Shown: positions 24,731-36,175 of the stretch, piece by piece | Layout of the letters: every line of letters begins with the position of its first letter | Position numbering within the stretch: position 1 is the stretch's first letter | Assembly: GCA_007922305.1 (NCBI GenBank) | Contig: ML677358.1 | Coordinates: forward strand, 15,831,564 to 15,895,563 | From: Dermatemys mawii | Taxonomy: Eukaryota > Chordata > Testudines > Dermatemydidae | Length of the DNA stretch: 64,000 nucleotides | Direction: 5' to 3' | Position numbers and translations under genes: made by a program | The notes under the pieces: model-generated | Databases searched by the model: none | Seen by the model: only the letters and a program-made list of their open reading frames with translations | Told to the model about the DNA's origin: nothing

Positions 24731-27573
24731 AGCTCCATGAGATGTGGAACCTTGTCCTTCATTTGTCAGTAAAGCCTCAAGCATGTTAATGGAATTTTAT
24801 GAATACTCAAATAATAGGTTCTCGGATACTGACGATGGTGGCTCAGGAGGGCTTAAGACAAGGAGGGCACATCCCAAATCCCCAGGGATCTATTCCATTT
24901 TATACGGATTCTTGTACTGCACTTATCACTGTACTGTCTGGCTGTCTTCCAGTAGTGAATTAACCAATGTGACTAACACCTGTCACATGTTTTTTGTTCT
25001 CTCATCCACTTCCTAGAGGGAGGAATGTGAGCAGAAGAGTGTCTTGTGGTAATTGTTGTGTGTGGTTTTGGTTGAATATACATGTTGGTATGTAGGATAT
25101 TAGAGAAGACAAGGTGAAAGAAGCACACTTTGCTCTTGGAGTAGAAGGGAGTCAGGCTCCCAAAGATACTTACAAGATCAGGCCCCTTGACTTTGTAATT
25201 TGCTCCCCGCCTTTGGTCCAGAATAGAGTTGTCTGACATTCAATTTTAAGGAGACAGATTTGTGAGAGCCTGGGCAAGTGAGGGGGGAATTTGTGGAATG
25301 GTTTAGTTTGTGCTTAAACTTTTCTGCTCCTGGAGTACTGTGAACTGGGAGAAATTAAGGGTGTCTCAGTGCCAGAAGTTGGCACAACATTCTTTTTTGG
25401 TACTAGAATATCAGTCAAATTAAAGCACAGTAAACGAATGCATGGGCCATGCTCTAGGGATATACATTTTACAAAAAGGCCAATGTAATGTATATAAACT
25501 AGCCCCAACACCCTCCCAATGGAGGAATGGCAGCTATTGGAGGGAGGGGTTTGAAAGCTCACAATTTGGTTAATTTTTTCCCACAGGATGATATTGTGTA
25601 TCCCTGTCCACCTCTTCCCAATGGCAGCTCAAAGCTAAATTGCCAGAGTACCACAGGAAAGTTTGTTCTACTTTGCAGGCCATGGGGGGATGGGATAGTT
25701 TGGATGAAGCGTGACCAGGGACTGAAACTCAATGTCATCTGTACCTGTGCAAAAGGAATGTAAACTCTACCATTCTGAGCTGGTAGCATGAGATGCCCAC
25801 ACTGCACTGATGTACATGCACAGGTTGTGCCTTTTGATGAGCCCAGACAAACCTCATTCCCTAGTTTCTTGAAGGCCCCTATTCGTTTTGAAATTTCGGG
25901 CAGCTTCCATGGCAGTGAAGGCCCTTCATTCCCTAACATTTACAGTCAGCTGGCCCTTGGCACCCAAGTTATGTGTCTGTTTACCAGCTGCTGTTTTCAT
26001 GAGCTTCCAGCTTCAGACTGGCACGGCAGCTCCGGTGCCAGTTTGACTGACATGTTCATCTTTTAGTCTATGTATTTACTTAATTATCCCATGGAAAGCA
26101 AGACAGTATTTCTTATAAATATGATAAGCGGATCATCATGATGACAGAAGCATTTTTATGCAGCTCGTTCAGTAAGCCAGTGTCTTCCGGTATTCGGTTC
26201 ACAGATACTTCATGGACCTAGCACCCCATACCATGTGTATGGAATAATATCCTGCGGTCTCAAGTCATTAGTGCCTCGACGGGACTGCAGTCATGCCAGT
26301 GATGCTGCTAAGCACCATTTCAAAGCCAGCTGCCCTCATCTCTGGTGCTGAGCAGGAGACGAAGAATAACTTGGGTAGCAATCTGCATTGTAATTTAAAG
26401 GTTCCCCCATTCTGTAGCCTCATATTTTAGTGAGTTAATCCCAGAAACAGTCACTCTTCATAAGAGATTGGCTTCATGGGCATCTGTATGATCTGCATCT
26501 GGGTGGCCAGCTATTCATCATAAGCTGGAAGTGCTGGAGTGTGTTCAGGAAAGTGGTAGGGTGTGGACTTCATTTCATGGGTTTGGACTGTTCCTGGAAT
26601 AGCAGAGCTCTTCATTTTTCTATTTTCTTTTCCTACAGTGTTCATTTGACGATGATGGGTTAAAGAAGAGATCCTTCATCCCATAACTAAAGAGCCCTGG
26701 TTCAGGGATTGGAGGCCCCATCTCATTCCCATTGTAGTGAAAGACTCCCATTAACTAACTTCAGTGGGAGCAGGATCAGCCTTAAATGGAGAGGGCATTG
26801 TGTTGACCGTACCTTCCCGGCAAGCAATAGGCACAAGCAAAAGAAAGGGTCCTGTGTTTCAAAGCCCTACAGTCCAGTGCAAGCCCTGAAATTCTTCCTT
26901 CTTCTTTCATTGCTGGAGAGGGGAACCTCCGTGATGCCAAATGCCCCCTCTGCTCTCCTGGCAATAGGGTTCTGCAGGTGGCATTAGGGAGGCCTGGGGG
27001 AACATTTTAAAGTGTTTCCGAATGTATTTATCCATTACATTCCAGCCTCTCTCTGGATTTAGAAAAATTGGCCTAAAGACCTAATGTTAAAAAGGGGGTA
27101 GTGGTGGAGGGAAGGAGTGTGGAACTGTGGAGAAGAGGAATAAAGGAGTTATGTGAGAATACTGGGCCAGATCCTGAAGTCCTTGTTCTGCTTCTCCTTC
27201 AGTGGGAGTTTTCCTGCGTAAAGACAGAGTAAGAAATGAATCAGGGAGTTGAAGATTTGGCTCTGCTATCACTAAAACAATCCATCTGCTGACTGCAGTT
27301 CAGATTTACCTTTGAAAACATCGAGGGAATCTAAGAAGTTTGAAGGACATGCCCTGTATCTGTGGGTGCATTTGCATTTTTCCATTGCCTGCATGTGCCT
27401 ATGCAGGGTTTGTATGTGCAAATTTGTTGCTGTGCTTGTGTAAAAGTGTGTGTTCATTTGCACATGATGGGAGTGTATATTAGTGCACTGATGTTGCTAT
27501 TGAGTGTGCAGACACCAGCGACTGTGCGTATGTTTCTATTGTACGGATGGAGCGGTAGTTGGAGTTGTCAGTA

Positions 27574-27871
27574 CAGTAGACTCTCGATTATCCAGGATTG
27601 GGTTCACCAGGATGTGGATTAACCAGGATGTCAAAAAAAAAATACGCATTAACTCGCAGGGCCAGCTCTGGCTTTGTTGCCGCCCCAAGCACAAAAAAAA
27701 CAAAACCCACCAGGGTGCAGGGCAGCCAGTGAACCCACCCCCTCCTCCCGGAGCAGGGTGGCTGGTGAACAAACCCCCACCACCATATTTCCTGTGGATG
27801 ATGGTTATCAGGGATTTTATTAACCAGAATTAATTTTTTCCTTATCATCCTGGATAATCGAGAGTCTACTG
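27574..27871. mobile_element. Tigger/pogo-like MITE with perfect termini
   Basis: The 25-bp inverted termini are identical: CAGTAGACTCTCGATTATCC plus AGGAT at 27574-27598, and the exact reverse complement at 27847-27871. TA flanks both sides (27572-27573, 27872-27873), the target of Tc1/mariner and pogo elements. The CTCGATTATCC signature resembles Tigger termini. The 298-bp interior has no transposase. It contains an A-rich run, a CGCCCCAAGCAC motif and GC-rich sequence that looks like another repeat family. Confidence 0.85.
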
Positions 27872-28719
27872 TACATGCACTTTTCTGTAAGATGGTACTA
27901 TGTAAATAGAGGGCTTCTCTGCCTACCACATGCTGTTCTCCATGGTCTAGTAGCTTCACACAATGGGCAACATCTCTGAGCCAAACCAGCGGGTAAGAAC
28001 AGGGGTTAGCCATCTGGTTCAGTCATTGCAACAATGAAATATCTGCTGTTTGTCACCTTTTCTTTTATTGTCTTTTTCCTCCATCCAAACTTTTCTCATT
28101 TGGAATGTCATAAACATTTCTCCTTAGCACTAGAGCGTGGAACTCCCAGATTGTCCTTCTCATAGAGTTGCATAATCCAGAATCACAAAAGTGAGGGGAG
28201 CAGATAGGGAAAGAGAAAAAGCCATGTCTCGAATGAAACTGCCCCTTCAGCATGAGTTTATGTCAAGGCTCTACAGAAAGCCAGTTGAGATGCTTTTTAA
28301 ATTTAAATTAATCATTGTAATTACATTGTGCCTTTTATCAAAAATCTCCAATGGAGTCTATTCAACCAGAAAATAAAAGGGTTTTCAAAAATGTTTCATA
28401 GAAATCATAGAATTAGCCTTTTAAAAGACACGCGATATAACACATCAAAAACCATCCAGGCATAAAAAAAATCTGCTAAGAGATTTCTTTTCTTCTTTCC
28501 TTTATCATAGCTTGGGACATTTGCATGGAAAGAAGAACTTCTGGCTTTGTTAGCAAAGTATCTGGTGCTACCGCTGCCTGGAATCATTGGGTGAAATACT
28601 GGAGACTGGCCATCCTGTGCTTGAGAGGGAAAGAGAATGGATGGCAGACAAAACAGGCCAAGGAAAACCCATGAGTGATTCTATCTGGGATGACAATCCA
28701 TGGCACATCCCACCTTTTA

Positions 28720-29111
28720 GGCTTGGGTGGATTAGACAGATTGGATTTTTATTGGTACGTGTCAATTTCACTGTACACATACAAACCAATGAAAAATATT
28801 TCCACCAATAATAATTGAAACAGGCAAAGTAAGAAAAATGCGGCTTGAGAACTTATTAAAGTTTAATTTAAGGATTTTACTTGATCTGCCTTGACACGTG
28901 ATGTTGAAAATTTGTATTTCAACAGTTATAAAGCTTTAACTTTTCGGAGCTCAGCATCTACTCGCATTAATTATTGTCTGACACACCCCCCCTCATTCTC
29001 CTGCAACATGAAAACCGTACATGGATAAAAATCAGAAAAAATGATAAAGAATTAGACATTGGTATTATCCATCAAAATGATGATAAAATAAAAATTGAAC
29101 TCTGCCAAGCC
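28720..29111 (+). mobile_element. GGCTTGG-terminus MITE, copy 2 (complete)
   Basis: A 392-bp unit with short inverted termini GGCTTGG and CCAAGCC, flanked by TA on both sides (28718-28719, 29112-29113). The interior shares long AT-rich stretches with 30542-30946 (reverse) and with the left half at 9562-9724. No coding capacity. Confidence 0.7.
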
Positions 29112-29174
29112 TAGATACGATCAATGGGAACTCTAGTAAAGTGGTCATCAAGCAGTTAACTGGATTACTCAGCA

Positions 29175-29614
29175 CAGAGGTGGCCAAACTGAGCCTGAGA
29201 AGGAGCCAGAATTTACCAATGTACATTGCCAAAGAGCCACAGTAATACGTCAGCAGTCACCCCATCCACCACCCTCCTCCAGCCCCCAACACCTCCCGCC
29301 CAACAACAGCCCTGCCAATCAGCGCCTCCTCCTCCCTCCCCATGCCTCCCACCTGCCACAATCAGCTGTTTTGCCCTGTGCAGGAGGCTCTGGTGAGGAG
29401 GGAGGAGGAGCGAGGGCATGGCAGGCTTGGGGGAAGGGGTGGAGTGATGGCAGGACCTGGGGCAGAGCAGGGGTTTGAGCAGTGAGCACCCCACGGCACA
29501 TTGGAAAGTTGGCATCTGTAGCTCCAGCCTCAGAGTCAGCACCTGTGCAAGGAGCTGCATATTAACCTCTGAAGAGCCACATGTGGCTCCGGAGCCACAG
29601 GTTGGCCACCCCTG
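29175..29614. mobile_element. hAT-like nonautonomous element, copy 2
   Basis: Same family and orientation as 1287-1746. The left terminus is CAGAGGTGGCCAAACTG and the right terminus is CAGGTTGGCCACCCCTG. Inside the right end the sequence is strongly palindromic (GAGCCACATGTGGCTCCGG). The 8-bp flanks match at 5 of 8 positions (ACTCAGCA and ACTCCACG). No transposase is present, so it would have been moved in trans. Confidence 0.7.
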
Positions 29615-30541
29615 ACTCCACGTATTATGGGTTGAAGTCATGCTCCATCCCCTCCCTTAGTTTCTGTTTAGCTGGTGGGTGCTTTCCCCCACTCCGTTAT
29701 GTTATTGAATTAAGGTGGCATATTCCCACCTGCAGTCCTGTAAGCAAAGTGTGTTTCTTGTGCGCTGACTGGCCTCCTTACACAAAAGGAACAAAGATCC
29801 TTGCCACGCATCATGAAACCACATCCAGCTCTTGAATGTGATGAGAAGAACAGTTCTCAAGAGTTAGAAGAAAACGGCATGGTTCGGATTAAGGATGCAA
29901 GTGTTCTTTATATTTATATCCAACAAGTATCTTTACTGAACAGGTTAAGTTCTTTTGAAACGTCTCAATAGCACGTGAAAGTTTGCCTTTATTTAGAAGC
30001 TCACTTCTTTTATTAATGCATTCCCCAACACTCCATTAAGTTGCTCCCCTCTCTGATAGATTAATTCCCCTGAGACCCTGTGACTCATCGTATGATAAAC
30101 TTGGATCATTTGCAGTTCCACCGCTGTTTTATGTGGCCTTAGTAGTTTTAAAATAAAATGTTATTTTCCTATGATGCCATTCACCACTTTTTTCTGGAGT
30201 TGTCATGGCCAAGGCAGAATCTTGAAATAAATAAGTGTTGTACTGAATATTTTTTCCCAGTGATGCCTCGAGGCAGGGATAAGCACATCTTATTCGTTTG
30301 TACAAATCTAAATAATTATTTAAATAGATAAAATCCTCTTTTTCTGGCATATGACATTTCATCATTGACCCAGCTCTATCTTTATCTATCATGCCCATCA
30401 CTGTACTGAGCATTTCAACAGTTTCCCAAGACTGGAATCTGGCCCTTAGCCAAAAGCTGTTGAATACCACAGCTCTGAGATGTTCATTTAAATTGTCTTC
30501 ATTATAACTAGAGTTTCTTCCTAGCTGCTGTGTAATGATTC
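29615..30541. other. Intergenic between two transposons
   Basis: AT-rich. A 113-codon minus-strand open frame (30129-30470) has no recognised domain. Nothing else supported. Confidence 0.45.
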
Positions 30542-30946
30542 GGCTTGGCAGAATTTATTTTTTAAATATAATTTCAATGGATACTATCTATGTTTATTTT
30601 AAGCATTTTTTATTTGTATCAATTTAAATGTTCACAGTTGTGGGAAATTCTGGTGGTCAGACTATGGAAAGGGTTCAGACAATTATTTAATGACCGTAGA
30701 GTGTGAGATTCAAAAAATTAAAGCTTTATAACTGTTAAAACACAAATTGTCCACATCATGTGTCAAAATGTACAAAGTAAATATCTTTCAATCAAACCAT
30801 AATAAGTTCCCAAGCTGCATTGTTCTGACTTTGCCTATCTCTAAATTTTGATCAATATTGATGGAACTATTTTTTCGTTGGCTTGTGTATACAGCATAAT
30901 CAAAGTTTATCAATATTTACTGACAAAAATCTAACCCTTCCAAGCC
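30542..30946 (-). mobile_element. GGCTTGG-terminus MITE, copy 3 (complete, inverted)
   Basis: A 405-bp unit with termini GGCTTGGCAGAA and CCTTCCAAGCC. The reverse complement follows copy 2 through GGCAAAGTCAGAACAATG, CTTGGGAACTTATTA, GACACATGATG and TAACAGTTATAAAGCTTTAA. TA follows the right end; the left flank reads TC. Confidence 0.7.
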
Positions 30947-31788
30947 TAGTGACAATAAACTCTGGATAAAATATGGCTATCTGCATGGAAAAGGAAAAAC
31001 AATACAATATTAAAATAATTGGCCAAATTTCTTCATTCTTGTTGGTGTCATGCAGCTTATATATATCCAGCCTGTAAAGGACTTCACAAGCTCTGTGAAC
31101 AAATGCAACATTATTAAGAAATGCAAATTCTTCTGGTTGCTACTAATACTATTACTGTTGCCACAACATGTGCTAGAACATTTTGAAAGCATGCAACATT
31201 CCTCCCATAGCATTCTAGGCAATTGGTTGTCCCTCAGTGCCTCTCTTCAGATTATAAATGGTCTTTTCCATTAAGATTTGGGTGGGAAGCAAAAAACCGT
31301 AAAACCTTTCAGGATGTTAGTTTAGCTTCTGAGCAGCGGTGCTTAAACTGTACAGGAGAAAGCGATGGAAATCGGATTAAGGTACCACCCAAACACTGCA
31401 GATGTCAATTTGTTATATGCGACCCAAACAGTGACAAACAGGGTAGGGTCTCCCCTTGGCCATCTGCCGCTCACCACCAAACAGTTGAGCGACTACTGTA
31501 AATGAACTTTCACTCTGGCCAGAGTCATCAGATGTTTCCTCTGTCTCAGATGGCTTGGGGGGAAAATCAGTCAGAGATTTGGGTTTCTAGAGAGAACTCT
31601 TCTTGCTTGCGCTGAGACAGAAGCTGCCCTTTTAGGCCCCAGTCCTGAAATTCAGTCCCCCTGTTTACACATGTAGATTCCTACTGAGATTAGCGGCAAG
31701 GGGGAAGGAGCCAATGTTCCCATATTCTGAGGCCGGATGAGGATACTGGGGCTTGATCGTGCAAAGCAACCTGGCCTTCATTCAGCAA

Positions 31789-31902
31789 AGCACTTAGCAG
31801 CAGGTGCTTAACTGTTAAAGCAGCAGAAGACTCCCATTGAAATCAGCAGGACTTGTCCCATGTTTACAGTTAGACATCTGTGTAGGTGCTTTGCTGGACT
31901 GG
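31789..31902. mobile_element. Palindromic short repeat (AGCAAAGCACTTA family)
   Basis: The left end TTCAGCAAAGCACTTAGCAG and right end TGTGTAGGTGCTTTGCTGGA are inverted copies, with CTCCCATTGAAATCAGCAGG in the middle. I recognise this as a palindromic repeat common in turtles. Confidence 0.55.
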
Positions 31903-32788
31903 GACCAGAGTGCTTAGCATATAACAGGATCACGCTCCTAGTGATCAGTTAATGTTCTGTCCTGTTCTATTCTGCTGTCCTTCCCTGCCCAGGAGGAAGT
32001 TAAAGATCCCAGGACTCTTCTCACAATCTGTTGTGTCCTGAACAAGATTCATCTTCTCATTAGCATGGGCTCCTGTGCCCGGACCCAAGTGTGAGATCTT
32101 GCTGAATAGTTAATCACTGCCATGTTTGCATACGGAATGACCGGACTACCAGGGTTTGAACCGATTGCTTTGTAAAGGGCCAAGGCATTCAGCTAAGTGC
32201 TGCTAAGTGGAAAGCTAAAGTTGCACTCTGTTCTTTTGGGGGAAAATGTGCCCATTAGAGGAGGGTCTGCAGAGGTTCCTCCTGTAGCAGATGTATGGAG
32301 CTACTGCTATTCAAGGAGCTGTGCCCGTGGAAGGCTCAGGGCATGGTCCCTGGGCCCAAGGTGACAGGAATTGGTGACCATAAACCACTTAGGGGCTGTA
32401 CAGAACCAACCAGCCGAGGTAGCAGCTCCAGAGAGTCTGTGGAGCTGCCCTCTGCCCTACCTGCACTCTGTTCCGATGCCTCGCCTGCGCCTTGGTTCTC
32501 CACTCCAAGAGCATGAGCATGTGTGTCTTGCAGGAGAGAGAGAGGGCTTTCCCCGTCTCTGGACAGGGGTGAGCTGTCTTTATATCCCTATATATGTATA
32601 GGAGCTTTCTATGACAGGCTAATTCCTTACCAAATTCCAACACAAGGCCTATCACAGAAGCTGGAGATAGAGAAAGCCTATTAGATCATCCAGTCCATCT
32701 TTCCATACCAGTGCACCACTGCTCCTTACAGTGCGTTTCCTAGTGCTATGTCCCAAATGATGGGGCTTCCACCAGCTCCACAATCTAA

Positions 32789-33052
32789 GGTTATGTCTAC
32801 ACTTAAAACCCTGTAGCGGCATTCTGGCAGCTGCATCCCTGTAGCACGTTAGCGTAGACACGTACCACAACCTCATCACTGCAAGTATCCCACCTCCCCA
32901 AGAGGCGGTAGCTAGGTTGATGCAAGAATTCTTCCTTGCCCTCTCTCCATCAGGGGTTAGGACAGCTTTGCTGCATCGGTCAGGGATATGGATTTATCAC
33001 ACCTTTGTGAGATGTAGCTATGTCGAGGTAACTTTTCAGTGTAGACCAGCCC
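32789..33052. mobile_element. Harbinger-like MITE with TAA duplication
   Basis: Termini GGTTATGTCTACACTTAAAA and TTTTCAGTGTAGACCAGCCC are inverted copies. TAA flanks both sides (32786-32788, 33053-33055), the 3-bp duplication typical of PIF/Harbinger elements. The interior is noncoding. Confidence 0.7.
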
Positions 33053-33149
33053 TAATACCCCTCACTCTCTGGAAGCTCGGATTTTCAGTTTACATGTTCC
33101 CCACCTTAATCTCATCCATCTCTTCAGAAGAGGAGGTCAAACTAATGTA

Positions 33150-33269
33150 GGGTGACCAGATGTCCGGGTTTTATCGGGACGGTCCTGATTTTGGGGTCTT
33201 TTACTTATATAGGTTCCTATTACTCCATACCCCCATCCCGATTTTTCACTGCTGCTGTCTGCTGACTTG
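33150..33269 (+). mobile_element. GGGTGACCAGA-terminus MITE, copy 2
   Basis: Starts GGGTGACCAGATGTCCGGGT and ends GCTGCTGTCTGCTGACTTG, with TA on both sides (33148-33149, 33270-33271). The interior GGTCCTGATTTTGGGGTCTT and TATATAGGTTCCTATTAC matches the inverted copy at 13038-13152. Confidence 0.7.
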
Positions 33270-33344
33270 TAACCTTCACCTGGAGGGGAACCCAGCTGTT
33301 TTCTGGTAGTTTATTTAACTCTTGTTCCACACCAGCTAAGCAGT

Positions 33345-33600
33345 ATTGCAATATAAAAGGCAGTGTGGTCTTGGGAATAGGGTACTGAGCTAGGACACAG
33401 GATACCAGAGTTCCATTTCTGGCTCTGGCACTGATATGCTGAACTAGCTACTTCTCCTCTTGGTTCCTGTTTCCCCTCCGAGTCTTTGTCCATCTTGTCT
33501 GTTAACGCCTCAAGGCAATCGTCCTCTTTCACCTAGTGTATGTGCAGCCCCTGGCCCAAAGGGGACCTGATCCTGGCTGGATACTTTAGATGGTACATGG
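33345..33600 (+). repeat. MIR-like SINE, near full length
   Basis: The head GGCAGTGTGGTCTTGGGAAT, then GGACACAGGATACCAGAGTT and CCATTTCTGGCTCTGGCACT, is the tRNA-related part. The core is decayed. The 3' part holds GTTAACGCCTCAAGGCAATC and GTGTATGTGCAGCCCCTGGC. Confidence 0.65.
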
Positions 33601-34339
33601 ATTTGTGTTTACAAAATGAATGCCCCTGCCCGGAATGTTTCTAAATCCAAAACTGGACCAAAGTTACAAAAGCAAAGCTGTTAATGGTAAGATACCTAAA
33701 CCTTCCACAGAATCCCTGCACAACAGCTCATATAATAACTCAGGCAACAGTATTCTCCTCACTATTACAGCACGCCCACCTGACTGTGCTAGCATGAATT
33801 CCTTCACAATGAGTACAGGAATCAAATGCATCCGCACACACTGAAATGGGAAGAAGACGTTAACTGTGGGCAGAGAAAGGGTGTTGGAAACTCAGCAGGA
33901 AAGATCAAGAGAACCTTCTTCTCATCCTCAGGCATGTCTTCTGCCTGTTACTCTGAAATTATTTTTCCCCCTCAAGGGAGATTTCCAGGGTACATCCCCC
34001 TGTATTGTGTTAAGGGACTGGGCTGTAGTGACCGGTGTGCAGAAATTAGATCCTGGATCCCAAGGGCCAAGTCACCCCACTCAAAAAGCTATCCATCTAA
34101 GACTGAAGAATTGAGACCTTTCTCTGTAGGAGTTTGCCACCTACTGCTTTGCACGTTCTTTATACCCAGTGCCAAAATAGGTGGAGGGGGAAGGTTAATT
34201 TAGGGAAACATTGTGTGAATTGCCCTCAACGGACAATGCAGGGGACCCCAGAGGAAGAGACTGAAATGGGGGTGGGGAAAGGCTTTAGCCCAGCTGTTGA
34301 GCTCCAACTAGGAGAGGGAAATTAGCATGAGGGAAGGGC
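33601..34339. other. Region directly upstream of the GRIA1 leader
   Basis: No interspersed repeat recognised, in contrast to the 28.7-33.6 kb cluster. The absence of repeats next to the leader fits a promoter-proximal zone. A TGTGTGTGCGTGCGGAGG stretch lies at about 34350. Confidence 0.45.
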
Positions 34340-34584
34340 GCAGAGTGTGTGTGCGTGCGGAGGGGGGATGAGGAACGGTTTCTCTTTCTTTCTCTCAGTG
34401 CTCAGTTAATCTTGCTGTCAGTTGGTGTTAAGGCAGCAGTCTAAACACTGGATTCCAAGAGACGGAGCTGCACAATACAGAAGGCATAGCAGAAGGGAGG
34501 CGAGAGAAAGAAAGAGACTAGAGGGGGAGCAAAACAAATCTATGCTTGGAACTGAGGTTCTTTTTCGCCAATGCAAAAGGGAAT
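34340..34584 (+). promoter_or_regulatory. GRIA1: GRIA1 5' leader and probable proximal promoter
   Basis: The sequence before the start codon is purine-rich, with GA-rich runs at about 34490-34535 and a TTTCTCTTTCTTTCTCTC stretch near 34379-34397. No convincing TATA box is visible, as is usual for neuronal receptor genes. Two ATGs precede the GluA1 start, at 34542 and 34571, both out of frame and both in weak context (T or C at -3). The last 40 bases before the start look constrained, because the frame is open and the composition differs from the flanks. The transcription start cannot be placed from sequence alone. Confidence 0.45.
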
Positions 34585-34666
34585 ATGCAGCACATTTTTG
34601 CCTTCTTCTGCACCAGTTTCCTAGGGACGGTGTTAGGGGCCAATTTCCCCAACAATATCCAGATAG
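34585..34666 (+). CDS. GRIA1: GRIA1 coding exon 1 (GluA1 signal peptide and mature N-terminus)
   Basis: GluA1 is a pore-forming subunit of AMPA-type ionotropic glutamate receptors, which carry fast excitatory transmission at the postsynaptic membrane. The exon reads [20 protein letters not shown] and continues FPNNIQI, the distinctive GluA1 N-terminus; GRIA2 differs clearly here. Residues 1-18 form a hydrophobic signal peptide, and cleavage before Ala19 would give the usual ANFPNN mature start. The start is the ATG at 34585 (A at -3), chosen by homology; the frame is open upstream but has no earlier in-frame ATG. The exon has 27 codons plus one base and ends at a strong donor (G|GTGAGT, 34667-34672), phase 1. 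It joins exon 2 at 36985 to complete Gly28. Identity is certain at family level; the 3' remainder of the gene is outside the window. Confidence 0.95.
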
Positions 34667-35834
34667 GTGAGTTTGAGATGCTTCGGAGCTGCGGTTCTAT
34701 TTGCGAGCGACTTTCCCTGGCAAGCAGCGGGGGGATCTGACCAATTCATTCCCTTCGCTCGCAGAGAAAGAATGTGGATCTGTATGATATGCAGGGTGGA
34801 TTTTGAGGTGGATGGAGCTGTGAAGGCTGCTGAAGGGATCCTAATAGCAAGGATGTATCGATTCTTACGGCGGGGGGAAATCGGTGCCTGCACCAAAAAG
34901 TGCCTCGGAAATGGAGGAAGCAAAAAAACCTGTTTGTTTTTTTGTTTGCTAAGGAAAACACCAGGGCTGGTGCTCTGCATGGCAGGGGGAGAAAGACGGG
35001 GAGTGGGGTAGTTAAAAAAGCACCTATTCCATTTTATTTTTGTCAAGGTTTCTCATGTCTGGAGGTGGAGTACCTGGCAGAGGAAACAACACTAGACCAT
35101 CTCGGTTGTTATTGTTGTTTGTTGTGAAAGAATAAGGCCAGAGCTAGGAAGATGTTGCATTCAAATCTGTTTTTATTCCATTCCACTTGCTTTCCTTTAG
35201 TACTGGCAATTCCCCATGTCTTTGTCTCTTGCCCTCCCCCATTCTATAATTTCACAGCTGCTTTTATCCCTCCCCCCATATTATTATTATTTTATTGTAT
35301 GCAACTAGGTACCACATCTCTGCTCCTCTCTCCCCCTTGTGCATGGTCCCTTTCCATCACCCCTCTCTTTGTAATGCCAACCGTTTGCTAAGCCAGTGAG
35401 TTAAAGCAACTCCTGGCTTAGTCCAGCTGCACAATTGATGCATTTATTGCTGTTTATGCTGCTTTGCTTTCCCCTTCACCTCCCCTCCCAGCCACTCACT
35501 GCACCCCCCCCCCCAAACACACACACTCAGGATTTATTCGACATCTCAAGCTTTTTTCCCATTAAGAAAAAAAAGATGGATGCATGCATACTGGCAGGAT
35601 GGCTTTCCTTTGGCAGCCACGCTTAGGCATGAATATTTTTTTTGGTGCGCAAATGCCCCCTCCACGCTCTCAGATCTAATCTGTGTTGAAAATGTGCAAA
35701 GCGCCTTTCCTGCCAATGGGCAGCTCTCTGCGCTGCTGGGTCCTTGCTGATTTTCCAAGCAGTCTGCTCAGGAAAGTTGTAATTAATCAATTCCTAATCA
35801 ATTAATCAAGACCTTTTCCTTTTCATTCCATTAG

Positions 35835-35905
35835 TTGCTATATCTCTCTGTGCTTCGTTTCCCAACTTGTAAATAAGGATAATAAGACACCCTTTTACAT
35901 TTGTA
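35835..35905 (+). repeat. MIR-like SINE fragment
   Basis: CTCTCTGTGCTTCGTTTCCC then AACTTGTAAATAAGGATAAT is the end of the MIR core. Only about 70 bp remains in intron 1. Confidence 0.55.
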
Positions 35906-36039
35906 AGGACAGCAAGAAAACCCAGCCGTATAACAGTAAATATTAAAAAGAGTTTGAAAGGAATCTAAACCCTCATGCTCTGGGGCATAAACTGACCTCC
36001 AAATATTGGGAGTCAAAAGCAAACTTTCCCTGGGGGTCA

Positions 36040-36175
36040 GGTTATCCCATCAATGCCTACTACAAGGTCTTTTACAACTTCCCCGGGGCAGCTGGTGCTG
36101 GTCAGTGTCAGAGACAGGACACTAGGCTAGATGGATCTTGGATCTGATCCAGTCTGGCGTGTCCAATCCAATATG
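36040..36175 (+). repeat. CR1-like 3' fragment
   Basis: The stretch GGTGCTGGTCAGTGTCAGAG, ACAGGACACTAGGCTAGATG and GATCTTGGATCTGATCCAGT matches the 3' region of a CR1 subfamily (ACAGGATACTGGGCTAGATGGACC). Confidence 0.55.

Larger units (their letters stand above)
21416..27571. other. Intergenic, largely unassigned
   Basis: Holds the small repeats and the GA microsatellite listed separately. The remaining open frames (for example 21837-22541, 22792-23244, 25559-25939) have low-complexity or Ser/Pro-rich translations with no recognisable domain. Confidence 0.45.

Noticed and set aside
34546..34584. N-terminal extension of GluA1 in the same frame
   Set aside because: The frame is open but has only a TTG at its start, and the conserved GluA1 start is the ATG at 34585.
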